Origin: Paragonimus westermani
Lineage: Eukaryota > Platyhelminthes > Trematoda > Plagiorchiida > Troglotrematidae
Direction: 5' to 3'
NCBI GenBank assembly: GCA_008508345.1
Contig: QNGE01003218.1
Span: 1-64,000 of the forward strand
Length of the DNA stretch: 64,000 nucleotides
A program made the translations under genes and the position numbers. Positions 24,025 through 36,378 of this stretch are shown one piece after another; within the stretch, counting starts at the first letter, position 1, and every line of letters begins with the position of its first letter. A model generated the notes under the pieces. That model was not told where the DNA came from. It worked only from the letters and a program-made list of their open reading frames with translations, and ran no database searches.

Positions 24025-26650
24025 TGAATCGATTCGGCATATTCACGTACTCCGTGTGTGTTTGATTGTGTATCATGTCTTTAATTGCTAATGTGACTGG
24101 ACAATGCACTACAATGCTACTGGTAAAGTCGTTGGGTCACCCGAGGCAGAATAAAATCAGGCGGTTCTCTGATAGTCTTTACTGTGCATACTGTAGAGAA
24201 CTGAGATAAGAAAATGTCCAAATACTGTTTGTTTTCAGTGAACGTGTGCAATGAAACTCGTATGCTGAAGTTAGATAGGGGGTCATAACACAGGGCAGTA
24301 GTTGCCTTGCTATTCCACGTTTTTTTCGTGGGTACATTGAGGGTTATTGAGTTTTTTCAGCCCGTAGAGTTTACGTTCGGACTCGAACTCTATCGCTTCC
24401 ATACCAGATGAACGTTTGTAAACCCTTAGTTTACCAGCCTGCTAATAAAAATTATAATACGACTAGTACTTTGTATTATATTTATTTTTACACCATACGT
24501 ACGTGTTCGGAGGCTGCAAATAATTTGTATTATCCTGTTCAGTTCATCAACCTGCCCTCTGAGGTCGACCAAGGTCACATGCGGTTCTGCGTGCACATTT
24601 TATAGCATGATGTAAAATGTTGAAAATTTGCAATGGATCAAGTGAAATACCACTGGTACATGTGAGCACTTCACATTTCTGACCATACCTATGAAAGATA
24701 CCAAAGACAACTAAAAGCCTAAGGTGGGTTCAACTGTGCTGGCATAATCGGGTGACGTCCACTTTCTATACAATGTTACACTTCCAGTTGTACTTTCAGA
24801 TGAATATGCACCACATGTAATCCCCTTTATAGTTTTGTCGTACTTAACTAGTTTCAGTCCCTTTGTCTAACCCTTACTGTTTTATCGTTGTAACTATTAG
24901 TGTGTCACTCAAAACTCCGTATAATGCAATTTTTAATAAACATTAGTAGATGCCATTTATATGATTCACATGTTGAAAACAGTCGTATTTATTTCCTGCT
25001 TTTGATATGGAGCTTGACTGGGTGGTTTTTACGTACTCTTTGCGTACGCTTTAAGTTTTGATCTCACATGCAACTGAGAATCGTCTACCAACTTCTTGAG
25101 GCCAGTCTAACACATCTTTCTTCATACCTATCCGATGTGAAGCCTACTGTTTACCTGGTTGTTGTGTTGCATTTCGGGCTTCCCATTGTTTTGTGAGCAA
25201 AAATGTAAAAACCAATGTGAACCGTTTACATTGGTTTTCACTTTCCTCACTTAGTTCACTGTATTTTTATTAAGCGATATTTGTTATGGAACCAACAATA
25301 CGGCTTCTTGCTGTCTTGGTGAGTTTCTTAGAAAGATACAATCCTGTAGATCATTACCGACTAACTTTATCACGAAAAGTCAACTTAGATATTGATTTTC
25401 AAGTTAATCACACACCGTAGTCTTCTGACTAACCATTATGATCTGTCAATCAGTGTAAACACCCTTGGAACCAACCATATCAGTGCTACATTTGCCTTTC
25501 CACGTGACTATCCATAATGGGGACGGTCAGTTCGTAAAATCTCTCCAAGCGAAATACGTAAAGCTTCACAAACGAATCGCGCAACGTATGGTCCCTAATT
25601 TATTCAGTTACCCTGTTGACTCACTATATGGCTGATTTGTAACGACGTCAAATTTATCCCGTGAAATATTTGGTCAGTAAAATCCTTTTTGGTTTTTCGT
25701 CTAATTCACGCTTTCTTGATATTGAATTGTGTGTGTAGTATCCAACACCTATGGGAGCTTAGTCGGTTCGGCAAGCGTGACAAGCTCTCGTCATGCAGAA
25801 ATAAGCCTTCCCTTTGTTAGCTGCATACTATTTAACTCGAAAATTATCAAAATTAAGTACCACTAACTAACAAGCTGAAAAAGTTCACCGGAGTGAAATA
25901 ATTATTTTGATTAACATCGTAACATGTTGTTGTTGTTGTCGTCACATGTGTGTAACATTCTGTTCTAACAGAGTGCGTTTGAAGTGGTAAATTGAGACGT
26001 TGTCTGCTTGATCAGAGGTCAAGATTTGACTGTGAAACAATCCACCCCGAATGTCAATGATGTCTGTACAATAGAACAAATGCGACCATCTCATTTTAGT
26101 TTATCAGATGTGTAAATGTACCGAACACAACGTCAAACGTTCGGTTGGACCGCCCAAACAGTATATTGGCTTCGGAATAACAAATTATTGTCATTGCTTT
26201 TTTGACCAAAAAGGGTTAGTGTCTAGGTTCCTTGAATAGAACTTAAGAAGTCACGATAGCTATTTGCACATGGCGATTACCAGCGTTCTTACTAGCGAAT
26301 GCATTAAAGTATAAATGGACGTGAAGCAGAAGTTGTGAACGTTGGTTTCGTAGGTGATATTTCATTATCTTCCCAACTTTCTAGTCACTTAATCAAATGG
26401 CAAAACAATGAGAAATCACTTTATCTGTTGCTCTGGTGCTTGGGTGCTACACACTGTCAGGAACTAAATGTGGCAGTGTGCCATTCAGCCGTAATTATTG
26501 GTTCGGCTATCACAGGAAAGTATATTTGGGCATTCGTTTGTGAACAAACTGTGAGGAACAACGTTTAGACTACTCCCTTCGGCTGGTTGGTTTAGTTCCA
26601 ACAGGATTTTGACATTTAAATCACGTATATCTGTTCGTCCACTTGCTCAG
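24025..26650. other. Interval between gene A and gene D
   Basis: Holds the 25.2-kb hairpin and a TTG-repeat tract near 25927. A weak plus-strand exon candidate lies at about 26384-26520 after a good acceptor. Either promoter could lie here, but none is identifiable. Confidence 0.35.
25208..25238. repeat. 11-bp perfect hairpin
   Basis: Arms AAAACCAATGT (25208-25218) and ACATTGGTTTT (25228-25238) flank a 9-base loop. No associated gene is visible. Confidence 0.5.
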
Positions 26651-26852
26651 AACGATGGAAAGACGTGTCATATTATGCTAAATCTTCTTTTCTGCCATCT
26701 TTATTCACCAACGCAACAAACAAAAACAGTTTCAATCGCTCGCTTTATCATGTGACAAATAGCTCTTTGGCAAGGAAATTGACAGCGTCAACGTTTTACA
26801 CGCATGCAGATTTAGCCGGTGTATTTCCCAGTGGCATGACTATTAATTGGTG
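26651..26852 (+). CDS. Unrecognised plus-strand gene D, candidate exon
   Basis: Bounded by a pyrimidine-rich acceptor (ctgttcgtccacttgctcag) and a consensus donor, TGGTG|gtaagt. It is open for 66 codons, entering after two bases and leaving in phase 2. The protein starts RWKDVSYYAKSSFLPSLF and ends DLAGVFPSGMTINWW-like, with N-x-S/T sites in the middle. No known domain is recognised. A further open stretch at about 26384-26520 on the same strand also follows a good acceptor (cccaactttctag) but its phase does not fit. An exon with phase-2 entry should lie between this one and 28.3 kb if they form one gene; I did not find it. Confidence 0.35.
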
Positions 26853-28297
26853 GTAAGTATCTCTTACGATTACTTTCCTATATATTGAAAGAGATGATTC
26901 GAATGACCAGGTGTCTTGTTGAGAAATCGGCAAGCTCAGGTTGATTATGTTTCTGCTGTAATGGACAAGGTATCGTGTGATACTGCACTTAAGAGCCGCT
27001 TAAAAATACGTTCCGCCATACTCTAGTGCAATCTTTGATTGTTTTGCCTGCGTAGACGGTTGCAATTGCAAATGTACGTTCATACCAAGCAAGAGGTAAA
27101 CTATTCATTTGGAGACCAAACCCTTTCGACCAACTGAACAACTGTGCCGGTGTTTTGCCAAGATGGTGTCAGTGAGGTTAAAATTATTAGTCGAATGATT
27201 ACCTTTGAATTGTAGTCGTTAAAAAATTTCCTTCTATACGAAATGCAACTGAGCATTTTTGGCAGCCTTTTCACTGCTGATGTACACGATTTTGGATAAT
27301 TTTCAGAAGCTTGCGTAAGTTCCTGAACTGATGATTGTACAAGACTGATTGCAAGATGTTGCCTTTGTCTCCAGAATAAAACATTTAAAATTAAACTTAC
27401 AGTCAGAGTAATCTGTACGCTTGTGGGGAAAGTGCACAATAATTGAACAGCATTGAAATGCTCAGTTATGGCTGAAGCCCTGTAGGGTGGACGTGAGTTA
27501 TCTGGTCACGATAGACGGAATTGACGGTGTGAAATTGCACTTTACGTGAAAAGTCAGCTTTGTTAAACTTTGTATTTTCTTATCACTATTAGGTTTGACC
27601 AGAGAATGAATGATTGCATCAGCGGTGTTATTACCCACAGTTAAAAGAAACCCTAAAATGAGTTGGATTGGAAGATGTTGATGATAACGTCCTTTGACGG
27701 TGTTACAGCGAATGATGTTTGGCCATTCGAGTATGTTCTACCAATGATGAAAGTGTGTTTTTGAGAGTCTGTTATCGAGTCACTAGAGTAATAGTGGAGA
27801 GTCATAAAGAAATTCCGACTGGTTAGAACCAAAGCCACAAATGTCTTAAACAAAACGTCAACATTTGCCATTCTGCATTCGTAAGAGGTTTTCTTTCCTA
27901 GACCGAAGTTGATGCCTGGTCGGTTATGGATGAAAGAGAGGTTTGAACCGATGTGCTCCAGAACAGTAATGAAACACGAACAAACTGTCTGCCTTGGTAA
28001 AGCATTAGGTTAAATGGTCTAATTATCTTCGGCAAAATCCCCCGCCCGAAATTCTACGGTTGACTGACCGTAATTTTGTGCAAGGCATGAAATGCCTCAG
28101 AAGCATTCACTTGATGATTGCCCATGGTGAGACGTAACACGTCTGCACTGGTTACTGGTTACGTGATGGATGTTACTATGAATCCGTTCTGGAATATGCG
28201 TTGTGTGTTGCTCACGCTGTCACACAGCACAAAATGTTTTCCATTTACAACACACTTTATATCGTGCTCGTATGTAAGAGAAAAGTAGACCTTTCAG

Positions 28298-28382
28298 GTC
28301 TCGCTAATTCACCAGATGAGTCAAACTAGCTACAGCCAAACGCTAATCGAACGGTTGCCGTCGACCTTATGCAAGCTGTACT
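28298..28382 (+). CDS. Unrecognised plus-strand gene D, candidate exon
   Basis: Starts after acceptor gacctttcag in phase 0 and can end at TACT|gtaaat in phase 1, encoding 28 residues such as QTLIERLPSTLCKLY. The frame would otherwise stay open to a TAA at 28559-28561. With the donor used, the phase fits the exon at 29071 and gives a helical-looking join, CKLYS-SFAAVGQKS. The donor is only moderate, so this exon may instead be terminal. Confidence 0.3.
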
Positions 28383-29070
28383 GTAAATCCAATGATACTC
28401 GTGGTTATCAATCGTGTATTGATCATTTTTTAAACATCGCTGACCCTACGAAAAAAGATCTGGACTTGAGGATGTCAAAACTAGACTTACTTCCTGAGGA
28501 GCGGACAGTTAAATCTAGTCCAGTGTCTTTTTCAGATAACTATACTGTTACCGCCTTCTAAACTCCCCAAGATGTGACATTTTTCAATGATAGGTTATCA
28601 GTCCTATCAAAAGTATGCAGGTTACAAATAGTAGATAATAGAGACATCTATATTAATCCATGTTTGTGCGATTAGAGCCCGGTGGAGATATGGTTCATTT
28701 TTTGACTATTAAGACTTGCACAGTTGCAGGCTGATTAAAACTAAGTATTCCAATGTTTTTCCTTTGTGAATTGCAGCAAAGCCCACTCACCAGGCTTGAA
28801 TACACCTGTTGATAGCAAAACTATTTCAACCAATAAGTCTCGCTCGACATCTAGCTGCATCTTTGCTCAACTCAGTGAAGCTACTCAAACAGTCGCACGG
28901 CAGACATAAACTCAGCCGGTGTATCTATTTGCCGTTTGCAAAAGCTGCGTAATAACGATGATTAAGATTGAACTATACGTTAGACTTTATACAACAAGCT
29001 CATTTGACCATGATGATTGTGTTCTATGAAATCATATCAACCAAGTCTTGTATTTCTTGCCTGATTCAAG

Positions 29071-29130
29071 CATCATTTGCGGCAGTCGGTCAGAAATCTC
29101 TTACTTGCTCGTTTGGCATGCTTGCGGAGG
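29071..29130 (+). CDS. Unrecognised plus-strand gene D, short exon
   Basis: A 60-base candidate exon after acceptor ttcttgcctgattcaag, ending GAGG|gtgagt in phase 1. It encodes SFAAVGQKSLTCSFGMLAE. The strong donor and the exact phase fit with the terminal exon 50 bases further on (a very short intron) are the main support. The open frame also extends upstream to about 28968, so the 5' boundary may differ. Confidence 0.4.
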
Positions 29131-29180
29131 GTGAGTTAGCGGCATTCCTGATCACATTAATGCTTCTAATCTGTTCTCAG

Positions 29181-29362
29181 AAGTGCTGGCGCTGAAAGCA
29201 TACGCAACAATGAAGATAATTTGTTCTAAACCACGCACACTTTTCTGTGAAGATGACGGTGCGGCGTTCACCGATTGTAATGGAACGTCGATTACTTCAA
29301 ATGATGAAGATGTCAAACATGATGAGGACGTGGTGGAATACGGGAGTGAGAGAATGGATTGA
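29181..29362 (+). CDS. Unrecognised plus-strand gene D, terminal exon with acidic tail
   Basis: Follows acceptor aatctgttctcag; two bases complete the codon from the previous exon, giving LAE-E-VLALKAY. It encodes 59 residues and a TGA. The first half is helical (LALKAYATMKIICSKPR). The second half is strongly acidic (SNDEDVKHDEDVVEYGSE), a typical disordered C-terminus. The composition differs clearly from surrounding random frames, and the other two frames are closed by stops soon after the acceptor. Family not recognised; a helical-repeat protein is possible but unproven. Confidence 0.5.
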
Positions 29363-30851
29363 ACAAATTATTCAGTGTGCCCACTTACTAAAATGGTTTG
29401 CTTTGAAGCTCTATTCATTGACCATTTCGGAAGTTCATTATATCATTTTGCTACACTGATGGGTCCAACAACAAAAGCCAGTGAGTCTAGAGAACTTTTA
29501 TCTGAAAATCTTCGTCCGAAATCAAACTTATCTGGAGCATTTTGTATTCACAAAACCTTAGGTGATTGAACATGATCCTTCTCATATTGTTTTCGGCCAA
29601 TTAAAAAGAGAACTGATTTTCTCGAACGGACATTTTCTCGCAGTGGAGGTCACTGAGCCTTCTTTAGGCTGTTCCTTTTAAAAGAATTATTGTAGCACCT
29701 TTCTTTGTTCAAATGTTCTCCGTAGACTTATGCTGGTTGCAGAAAGTTTTATGTAACTCGTTGCGAATAAAACGTCCCATGACACTTCGTAACATTTTGA
29801 ACCCGGAAGGTTTGAAATATTACCACGAATCTGGTAATTCACAGAGTATTAAAAGTAAGCTGTTAAAGTGGCTTATCATATTTAAAAACTAGCATCACTC
29901 GAGGGAATGGGGTTGCAGCCACGAGTTCAACTAAAAATAATTTTAAAGGCTTGAGCACGAAGATATTCGACAATGACTGGTTTACAAACTGTTGAAAAAA
30001 TGTTGACGATTTTTGTAGTATAGAGAAAGCAAACCAATCCTCATGATTCATGTAGCCCGAAAAACCGTGGCGTTCATCGTTTCATTTAGTTTGAACATTC
30101 ACATCAGTTGTGTCCAACCGTATATTGTATATGTGGTCAAAGTAGACTGACGTAAAAGTCTGAACATAGCTGTGCACGAATTACCAACTAGATGATCACG
30201 ATTATCGTTTTAGTCAGCTGGATGGTATCAGGCAACATATGACTACGCATTCTAGTTGACTACACACATTCGTGTAAGGCTTACAGTTAAGCATTTTTTC
30301 AAACGTTTCGGCAAGAATAAACAAGCTCCCAATGTTTATGACAATTTTATTCAGATAAATATTCCCCCCATCCTTTTCGAAAAAATTAAGTCGTGTTGCT
30401 AACGCTGGTACACATTTTGGTCAGGATTGAGATATTAACGAAGATCTAGTTTAATGTGTGCCACCCGTGTTGACCACGGTGCGAGTAACAGTCATAACGT
30501 GTGGAAAAATTTGAGTGGTTTTCGTATTATGCCACTTAGGTCCCTTACTAAGTTCCTGTAACTATTCTGTTGTGCAGCCTGTTTACTAAGTTCGGTGGTT
30601 TCACCCTGACGGGAAGTTCTGAACAAGAGTTCTCTGATTGTAGTTGGGAAGTTAGTTGCTTCGTCTATTCATGAAATGATTGCAAGAATTCAGTATCGGA
30701 TACGTATAAATGTGGTTGAGCGATTATAAACGATAATTCGGCCACGATCAACGTGTGTTTAGTGACACATTGGTTAAGAGGACTGCCTCAGAGTTCTAAT
30801 CCTGGTTATGTTGAATATACATTATTGGCGAACTGTGGACAGAGAGCAAAG

Positions 30852-31515
30852 TCCGAGATTATTGCACAGATCCTTAAACTGACTGATAAGAAACCTCGTC
30901 GGAATTATGTGTGGGTTATGGGGGCTATTGACCTACATGACTTCAGCATCGTCTACAGTTGACCGTAGGCCGATAAAGTAGCAGTGGACACGGTTGTATG
31001 GTAGAAATTGTAGTCCTGACATTTAAAAGGATGTACATTAGAGATGAGCTCTAATAAAAAGCAGGACTCGAATCTAGCGCATTTTTTCTACAGAAGTTAG
31101 GTGAGAAGTCTACAGGAATAAGATAATTTATATCATTTGCGGATGGAGTTTACCTTATATGAGGTAAGATTCCTTACCGTTAGCCGGCACTCTAAATATC
31201 GCCTACCAAGCCAATGGTTTCTTTGTTTCCAAACTGAAGAGAAACCCCACCTGTGAAGTTGTCGATTGGATTTGACACAAAGTTTACTATATCTTCTCTC
31301 GAGATATTCTGAGCAAAACAGTCTTACTTATAATCAGACTTGGTTAACCATTTGCATATTTTACTCAGGTGGTAGCAGTGTGAGACTGACGGCACAGGAG
31401 TTAACAGAATAAACAGAATTCAAAATTCCAGTAGTGACATATATATGCATTACAGACAAGTATTACCAAGAAAGAAATCTGAGGTTATTGCATAAATCCT
31501 GAAGTCTGCTGATCA
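30852..31515 (+). repeat. Diverged direct repeat of a coding-like segment
   Basis: About 50 bases at 30852-30900 recur at 31467-31515. Translated, they read KSEIIAQILKLTDKKP and KSEVIA*ILKSADHKP. Most differences fall at third codon positions, so the segment was once protein-coding. The second copy has an in-frame TAA. The source family is not recognised. Confidence 0.45.
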
Positions 31516-33730
31516 TAAACCGTTAAATTCGAAAATCTACTATCAAGTATGCCTAGTATTCAACAAGTGCAGGCCAAATTCCTGATCACTTTTCAGTAAA
31601 ATATGTATTGCGATACATTTGGTTGGCTGAAATTTATGTCACTGCCACGTATAATATTATTCGTTTAATGTGTAAACGACACTTGATAAGTATCACAATG
31701 GAGATACAAATGGAGAACAGTGCGATAAAAGTGTACTGAAGGTTGCATTTTTACTGCATATTGTACAGAAACACTGCTGGCAATTCTGACTGCTTGTTGT
31801 GTGACCTACTGTATATAGAGTATGAATGTAGTTTCTAATACACTTCGATGCAGTATGAAAGTAGTGCTTGATGACATTATTGAAGGAATAAGTCTTCGGT
31901 GTTTACCGGTGAGTTACTGTTCAGCTTCTGCTCAGTTTAGTTTGTACTGTTAATTTTGTCACTTAAGCTCAAGCCTACAGGTATAAGGAAGTTTTAACAT
32001 ACTTTCGCCGAACTTATTATACGTTATTTTAACGGATCATCACAATTTAGAGAACTTTATCAGCGTGAACAAAACAAGATCTATATTGTTCAGTTTGCAA
32101 GTTTCCACGCCGCCAGTGCGATGGCATCTACAGTTTGGACATCCATTTCAACAAGGTTACCGTCCGGACTTCCTGTACACCGCTGCTTGACTTTACATGT
32201 TTGACTTGCGTTTTTTCTTCAAATGTTTGCCAGTTATTTATTGCCTATTAGGCCGATGTTCTTCAATAAAGACTCGTTCCACCCTTGCTGTTGTCCGCGA
32301 TCTGCTAGCTGTGGGATTTGACGGCATCCCACAACCAAATCGCGATACACCACTAAGCTTTCGAATAGTCACATCAATTGTTTGGCGAACATTCAGACTG
32401 AGGTTGTGGCAAAGCCGTGTCCTTCCCTATTTTTGGACAAAATAACAATATAACATCTTTACACGGGGTTTGACTGAATTTCTTGCGCTATCTTAGACGA
32501 TATTTAACAACGGAAGGAATCAACTTGTCAGCTCTCAGAGTAATGAGTCAAATAATGTCATTCAAAAATGGCAAACAAGTAATAAACGTTGTGAATACCA
32601 AGATTTTCTCCTAAATCAGTTTATACCGATTACATTGCCTCGACTACAACAAAGCGTTTTGGGTCCAAGTAACAAGAACGAAGACAACAGAACACCAGAA
32701 AAATCAAACCATGCTATCTAATCACCCACTACGCTCAACGGTTCAAGAAAATGTTCCGGAAGAATAGCAATCAGAGATTAAATATATATGGAGTTTGAAA
32801 ACTCTAAAATTTTAACTAATTTACTTCATCATAACTGATTCCAACATGAGTTGTAGTCATGCGGATGAAAATTCTACTTGTGACATGAAAGGTTGTTCGC
32901 TCAGAACAGCAGCAGAAGAAATCAAATGAGATAAAACCGGAGGTGAGTAGGTGTTTAAAAAATGGATCAGTGTGGTCGTCACTGGTGGAAATTTTCAATT
33001 TGAGGTGAATCTTTTCCGTGAAAGTTACCGGGATGTTAGTATACAAGAAGCATTCAAAAGTTGTGCCAATCTGGTTTTTAATTATTCGTCTTGTATTCAT
33101 CAGCCCACGTGGACAGACATATTCGACCTATCTCTTAATGAACAAAGACTTGTCACGCACAGAATCTTTCAGAAGCCAAGTGAGGTATCAGTCATTTTTT
33201 CAGGTTCACCCATATATTTAAAATATCTTATTCCGTTATATGAACAGCTAATCCTCAGCGGTTTCAACAATACCGCCAGACTGCTGTTTATAAATCTAAT
33301 AAGACTTTACATCTCAATGTAATACTATTCACTTGTAAGGTAGTTATCTGTATAAAAACGTTCCGAAACCTCCAGCAAAGTTGTCTTAAACATTCACTTA
33401 CTGACAAGCTGAGTAACCACAAACTTTAAAGTTACCTAAGAGTCGGGTAGGGTTAGAGAATTTATCAGAAATGTGGTCGCCTAATCCTCGTGAGCTCTGT
33501 GACACAACCCTAAATTTCCGGTTTCCGCCAAACCATACAGCCTCGGAAATCAATCAGTTACGTGACCTCGTACCCGCCAAAAGAGAAAAATGAAAATTAA
33601 CCAGTTCACACTCTGGTCGAATAAACCTCGAAAAAAACATTTGTTTCAGGCGAAGTACTAATTATTACTGTGGCTCTTCAAAGTATAATCTAATCCAGGA
33701 TTATGGCATTCACAGGAGACATGAATTTCT

Positions 33731-33771
33731 ACACAAACTAGAACCAAACTTTAGGTTCTGAATGTTTGTGT
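33731..33771. repeat. Two-tier hairpin in C1GALT1 intron 3
   Basis: Outer arms ACACAAAC and GTTTGTGT enclose inner arms AGAACC and GGTTCT, with small asymmetric bulges, about 100 bases downstream of the exon 3 donor. It could be a structured intronic RNA element or a small foldback transposon remnant. Confidence 0.45.
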
Positions 33772-33875
33772 TTCGATGGAAATTGTTTTAATCAGAACTT
33801 GTCCGGGAAGATCTGCACTGGTGACTTAATATCTCTATGAAAGCTTCAAAAAACAATATGGATTGATCGACTTAC

Positions 33876-34017
33876 ACATTTTAACATCTTCCTTGTCCTC
33901 GTCGATGGTAGGGCAAGCAGGATGTTTGTCGATTGCCAACTCAACGATGCGTTTCAAAGCCGCTCGAGAGAGTAGGTAACCCGCTCCGCCCGAAAAATAT
34001 CCACCTGGACATAAGAC
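33876..34017 (-). CDS. C1GALT1: C1GALT1 exon 3: GGAGY fold and acidic block
   Basis: Encodes about residues 162-208. The acceptor ctctag|GTCTTA is in phase 0, matching exon 2. The protein reads VLCPGGYFSGGAGYLLSRAA and then an acidic region ending EDKEDVKM-like. In this family the (Y/F)xSGGAGYxLS loop lines the acceptor site, and the E-D-V-x-M segment contains the acidic residue important for catalysis. The donor is ATGT|gtaagt in phase 1, so an exon beginning in phase 1 must follow. In homologues that next exon carries a C-L...AGDSRD...F-H/F-P block; I searched the minus strand to the left by eye and did not find it. Intron 2 is about 1.6 kb and intron 1 about 5.9 kb. Confidence 0.9.
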
Positions 34018-35659
34018 CTAGAGTTGTATGGTATGGACATTCATTTTAGGGAACCTATGAAGTACACAAAACGTCGCGCAAGGTGTAACAAAGTAATTTA
34101 CAACGTCAAATAAAAGCGTGGCCAGGAATGTTGATGTTAGAAAATATTGGATTTGTATCTATACTGCTAAATTATTTTAGGAAAGCCGTCCGACTTTGGA
34201 ACCTACGGGCTGCTACGAGTACTATGATCACATGCCACTAAGTGGCAAGTACGTACTAGCTGAACTACGCACTCACAGCAGAAGATGAATAGGTATAGAC
34301 TCCTTTACTCAACCTTGAGTGAAATCCTCTAGATAATTTGGATGTTGAACAACTTTGTCAGTTACGATGTCTAGTTTCTGAGCTGTTGGTGTTCGCATGC
34401 AGGCTAGCACGGTCAGACAACAATCTTGTTTAAAAACTATGTTGCCTTTTCGCGTGGTTGCCAGTCGTCTGATCTACGACAGATCAACCAATACTTTTGA
34501 TTCTAACTGAGAGAAGCTCACTTGGGGAAATAACTGCTGACTTCACTGTCCACGTTATAAGTCACAACTAAGCCGGCTGTTACCGAGTCTTGTTGAATAA
34601 AAAATTGCACACGCTACCTTGACCTGGAACAGTTAACATTAAGTGAACAAATGTGGCGATATAGACGACAATATTTACAACGAACTTTGCACAGCAGAAA
34701 ACACCGGGACTACATTCTCACATCACCGGTAATCTTGAATTGTTTCTCAAGTTGAGTGACATTAGTACATTACAGAGAACATCTACTTGCGCAATAAACC
34801 ATGAGGGGTGTCTGTCTAGGTAAATGTAAGCTAGATATACAACCGTTTAGTTAGTACTGCCCCACAGTGATGTCATTCATTTTTCGTCTTGTATGATGAT
34901 ATGTGTAAATTCTGACTAAGGGAATGACGAGCGGTCAGTGGAACAAACATTTTCCATTCTTTGCACACTCATCATTTATGATAGGTTTTGTCACTGGTGT
35001 GAATGCTCCCGATGATACAGCAAGAACACACTTTCTATTCACTTCTGAATAAATTTGCACAGCTCTATATGAATCTTTGAAAGACTTTCTCATATAAAGC
35101 CAAGTAACCGATTCACTTTGGTTCAACGCAAGAGCTTTGTTCCAGAACTTACAAAACACAACAGAATGACTGTTCCTGTGGCCAAGTATGTGACTATCCA
35201 GATTTTAATGACTTTGCTCGATATGGCATGAATAGACGTTGTGGTTGACAGTCCAAAGATATAGAACTTTCAGTTTCTCCTAAGTCTATTTTATGTACCG
35301 CTGCTCAGTTTGCTCGACTGTTTTACACTATCAACGGTATGCAGGAAAGAGGATTTGATGCGTAGCCAAATCTTGAATTGGGGGCAGTCTTTTCATTATA
35401 AAATTATTTATGAATATCATTATCGAGGTGGCAACATCTTATTTACTATCATGGATCACAGACCCGTTTATCGAGTACTTTTTCCGATCCAAATGCTTTT
35501 CACTGAACTAGTCATCAACAGCGTAACAACGCGTAATTAGTGAATTAACTTGTGAAAATACCAACATGGAACTAATCAATTGTATTCAATTTTTCTTATC
35601 AATTTTGTACACGGACCAGTTTGTTGTTGTTAATCTGCTAATTCGACCTAGTGACTTAC

Positions 35660-35862
35660 ATGCCATTTGTGCCCAACCATGAATGGAAAGTTTGGAGAGT
35701 GACTCTTCACAGCCTCGCGTAAATTTTCCACCACAGCGTAAGTATCATCATCTGCTTTGAAGAAGTAATCATACTCGTCCGCAAAGAGATAAAGCTGACG
35801 AAGAATTTTTCGCATTTTGACCCACAAATGTTTCCGTACTTCGGGTTCGGTCATATTTAGCA
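35660..35862 (-). CDS. C1GALT1: C1GALT1 exon 2: catalytic DDD motif
   Basis: Encodes about residues 94-161. The acceptor aaacag|TGCTAA supplies the two bases needed by the phase-1 exon 1, giving LLNMTEPE at the junction. The centre reads DYFFKADDDTYAVVENLRE. This is the family's metal-binding DXD-type motif (residues 131-133 here), which holds the divalent cation and UDP-galactose. An upstream W-K-x-R-K-x-L helix matches the usual W.K......Y region. The end, GHKWH|gtaagt, is in phase 0 and runs directly into exon 3. The spacing from the glycine of GHKW to the SGG of exon 3 equals that in the human protein as I recall it. N96-M-T is a possible N-glycosylation site. This is the best-supported exon in the window. 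Confidence 0.92.
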
Positions 35863-36378
35863 CTGTTTAAAAGAAGTGAACATAAATTCGTAATGCATTT
35901 CTACTTCAATCCACTAAGACACAGGTCGGAGTTTATAAGGCACTCACGGTGTACTGGTTTTTGCGTCATTTAAGCTATTCACCGGACTGATAGTACCTGA
36001 CAGTTTTGAATGTTCGAGTAAAAATCTATCAGCTTCATGTGAAGAAACCACCTTCAGAGACTTGGGAGTACTAAAACTTCCATTCAAGCCCCATGTTGTG
36101 TATGTTGATCACTAAACCATACCTCAGTCACAGCAACACCAACCTAACTCTCAGGCTACAAGGACAAGATTTCAGTAAATTGAACCTTCTGCTAATGTCC
36201 ATCTTTGAGCGTAAGCAAGAGTAAACTAAACAAGGACAATGTGAACTTGATAGTCCAAAAAATGAGTCAACGTCAGCTTATTGTAAAGTTTTGTAGCATC
36301 AATACCACTCGACCAAAATTTTTGGGTCAACTACAAAAAACTGCCAGATTTCGAGGGGAACAATTGAGCGTTCACCAC

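Larger units (their letters stand above)
29363..33875. other. Interval between gene D and C1GALT1 exon 3
   Basis: Holds the diverged coding-like direct repeat at 30.85 and 31.47 kb and the 33.7-kb hairpin. A 123-codon plus-strand frame at 32951-33322 has no recognisable content. The expected phase-1 C1GALT1 exon 4 was not found here. Confidence 0.4.

Noticed and set aside
27653..27871. 72-codon minus-strand frame starting ATGGCAAATG with a hydrophobic start
   Set aside because: It might be a first exon, but the donor is weak and no downstream exon fits its phase.
32816..33100. Minus-strand frame with CCCSERTTFHV, resembling the CCS...FHYV part of C1GALT
   Set aside because: The spacing and following residues do not match the family, and the CTG-rich stretch looks like a pyrimidine tract.
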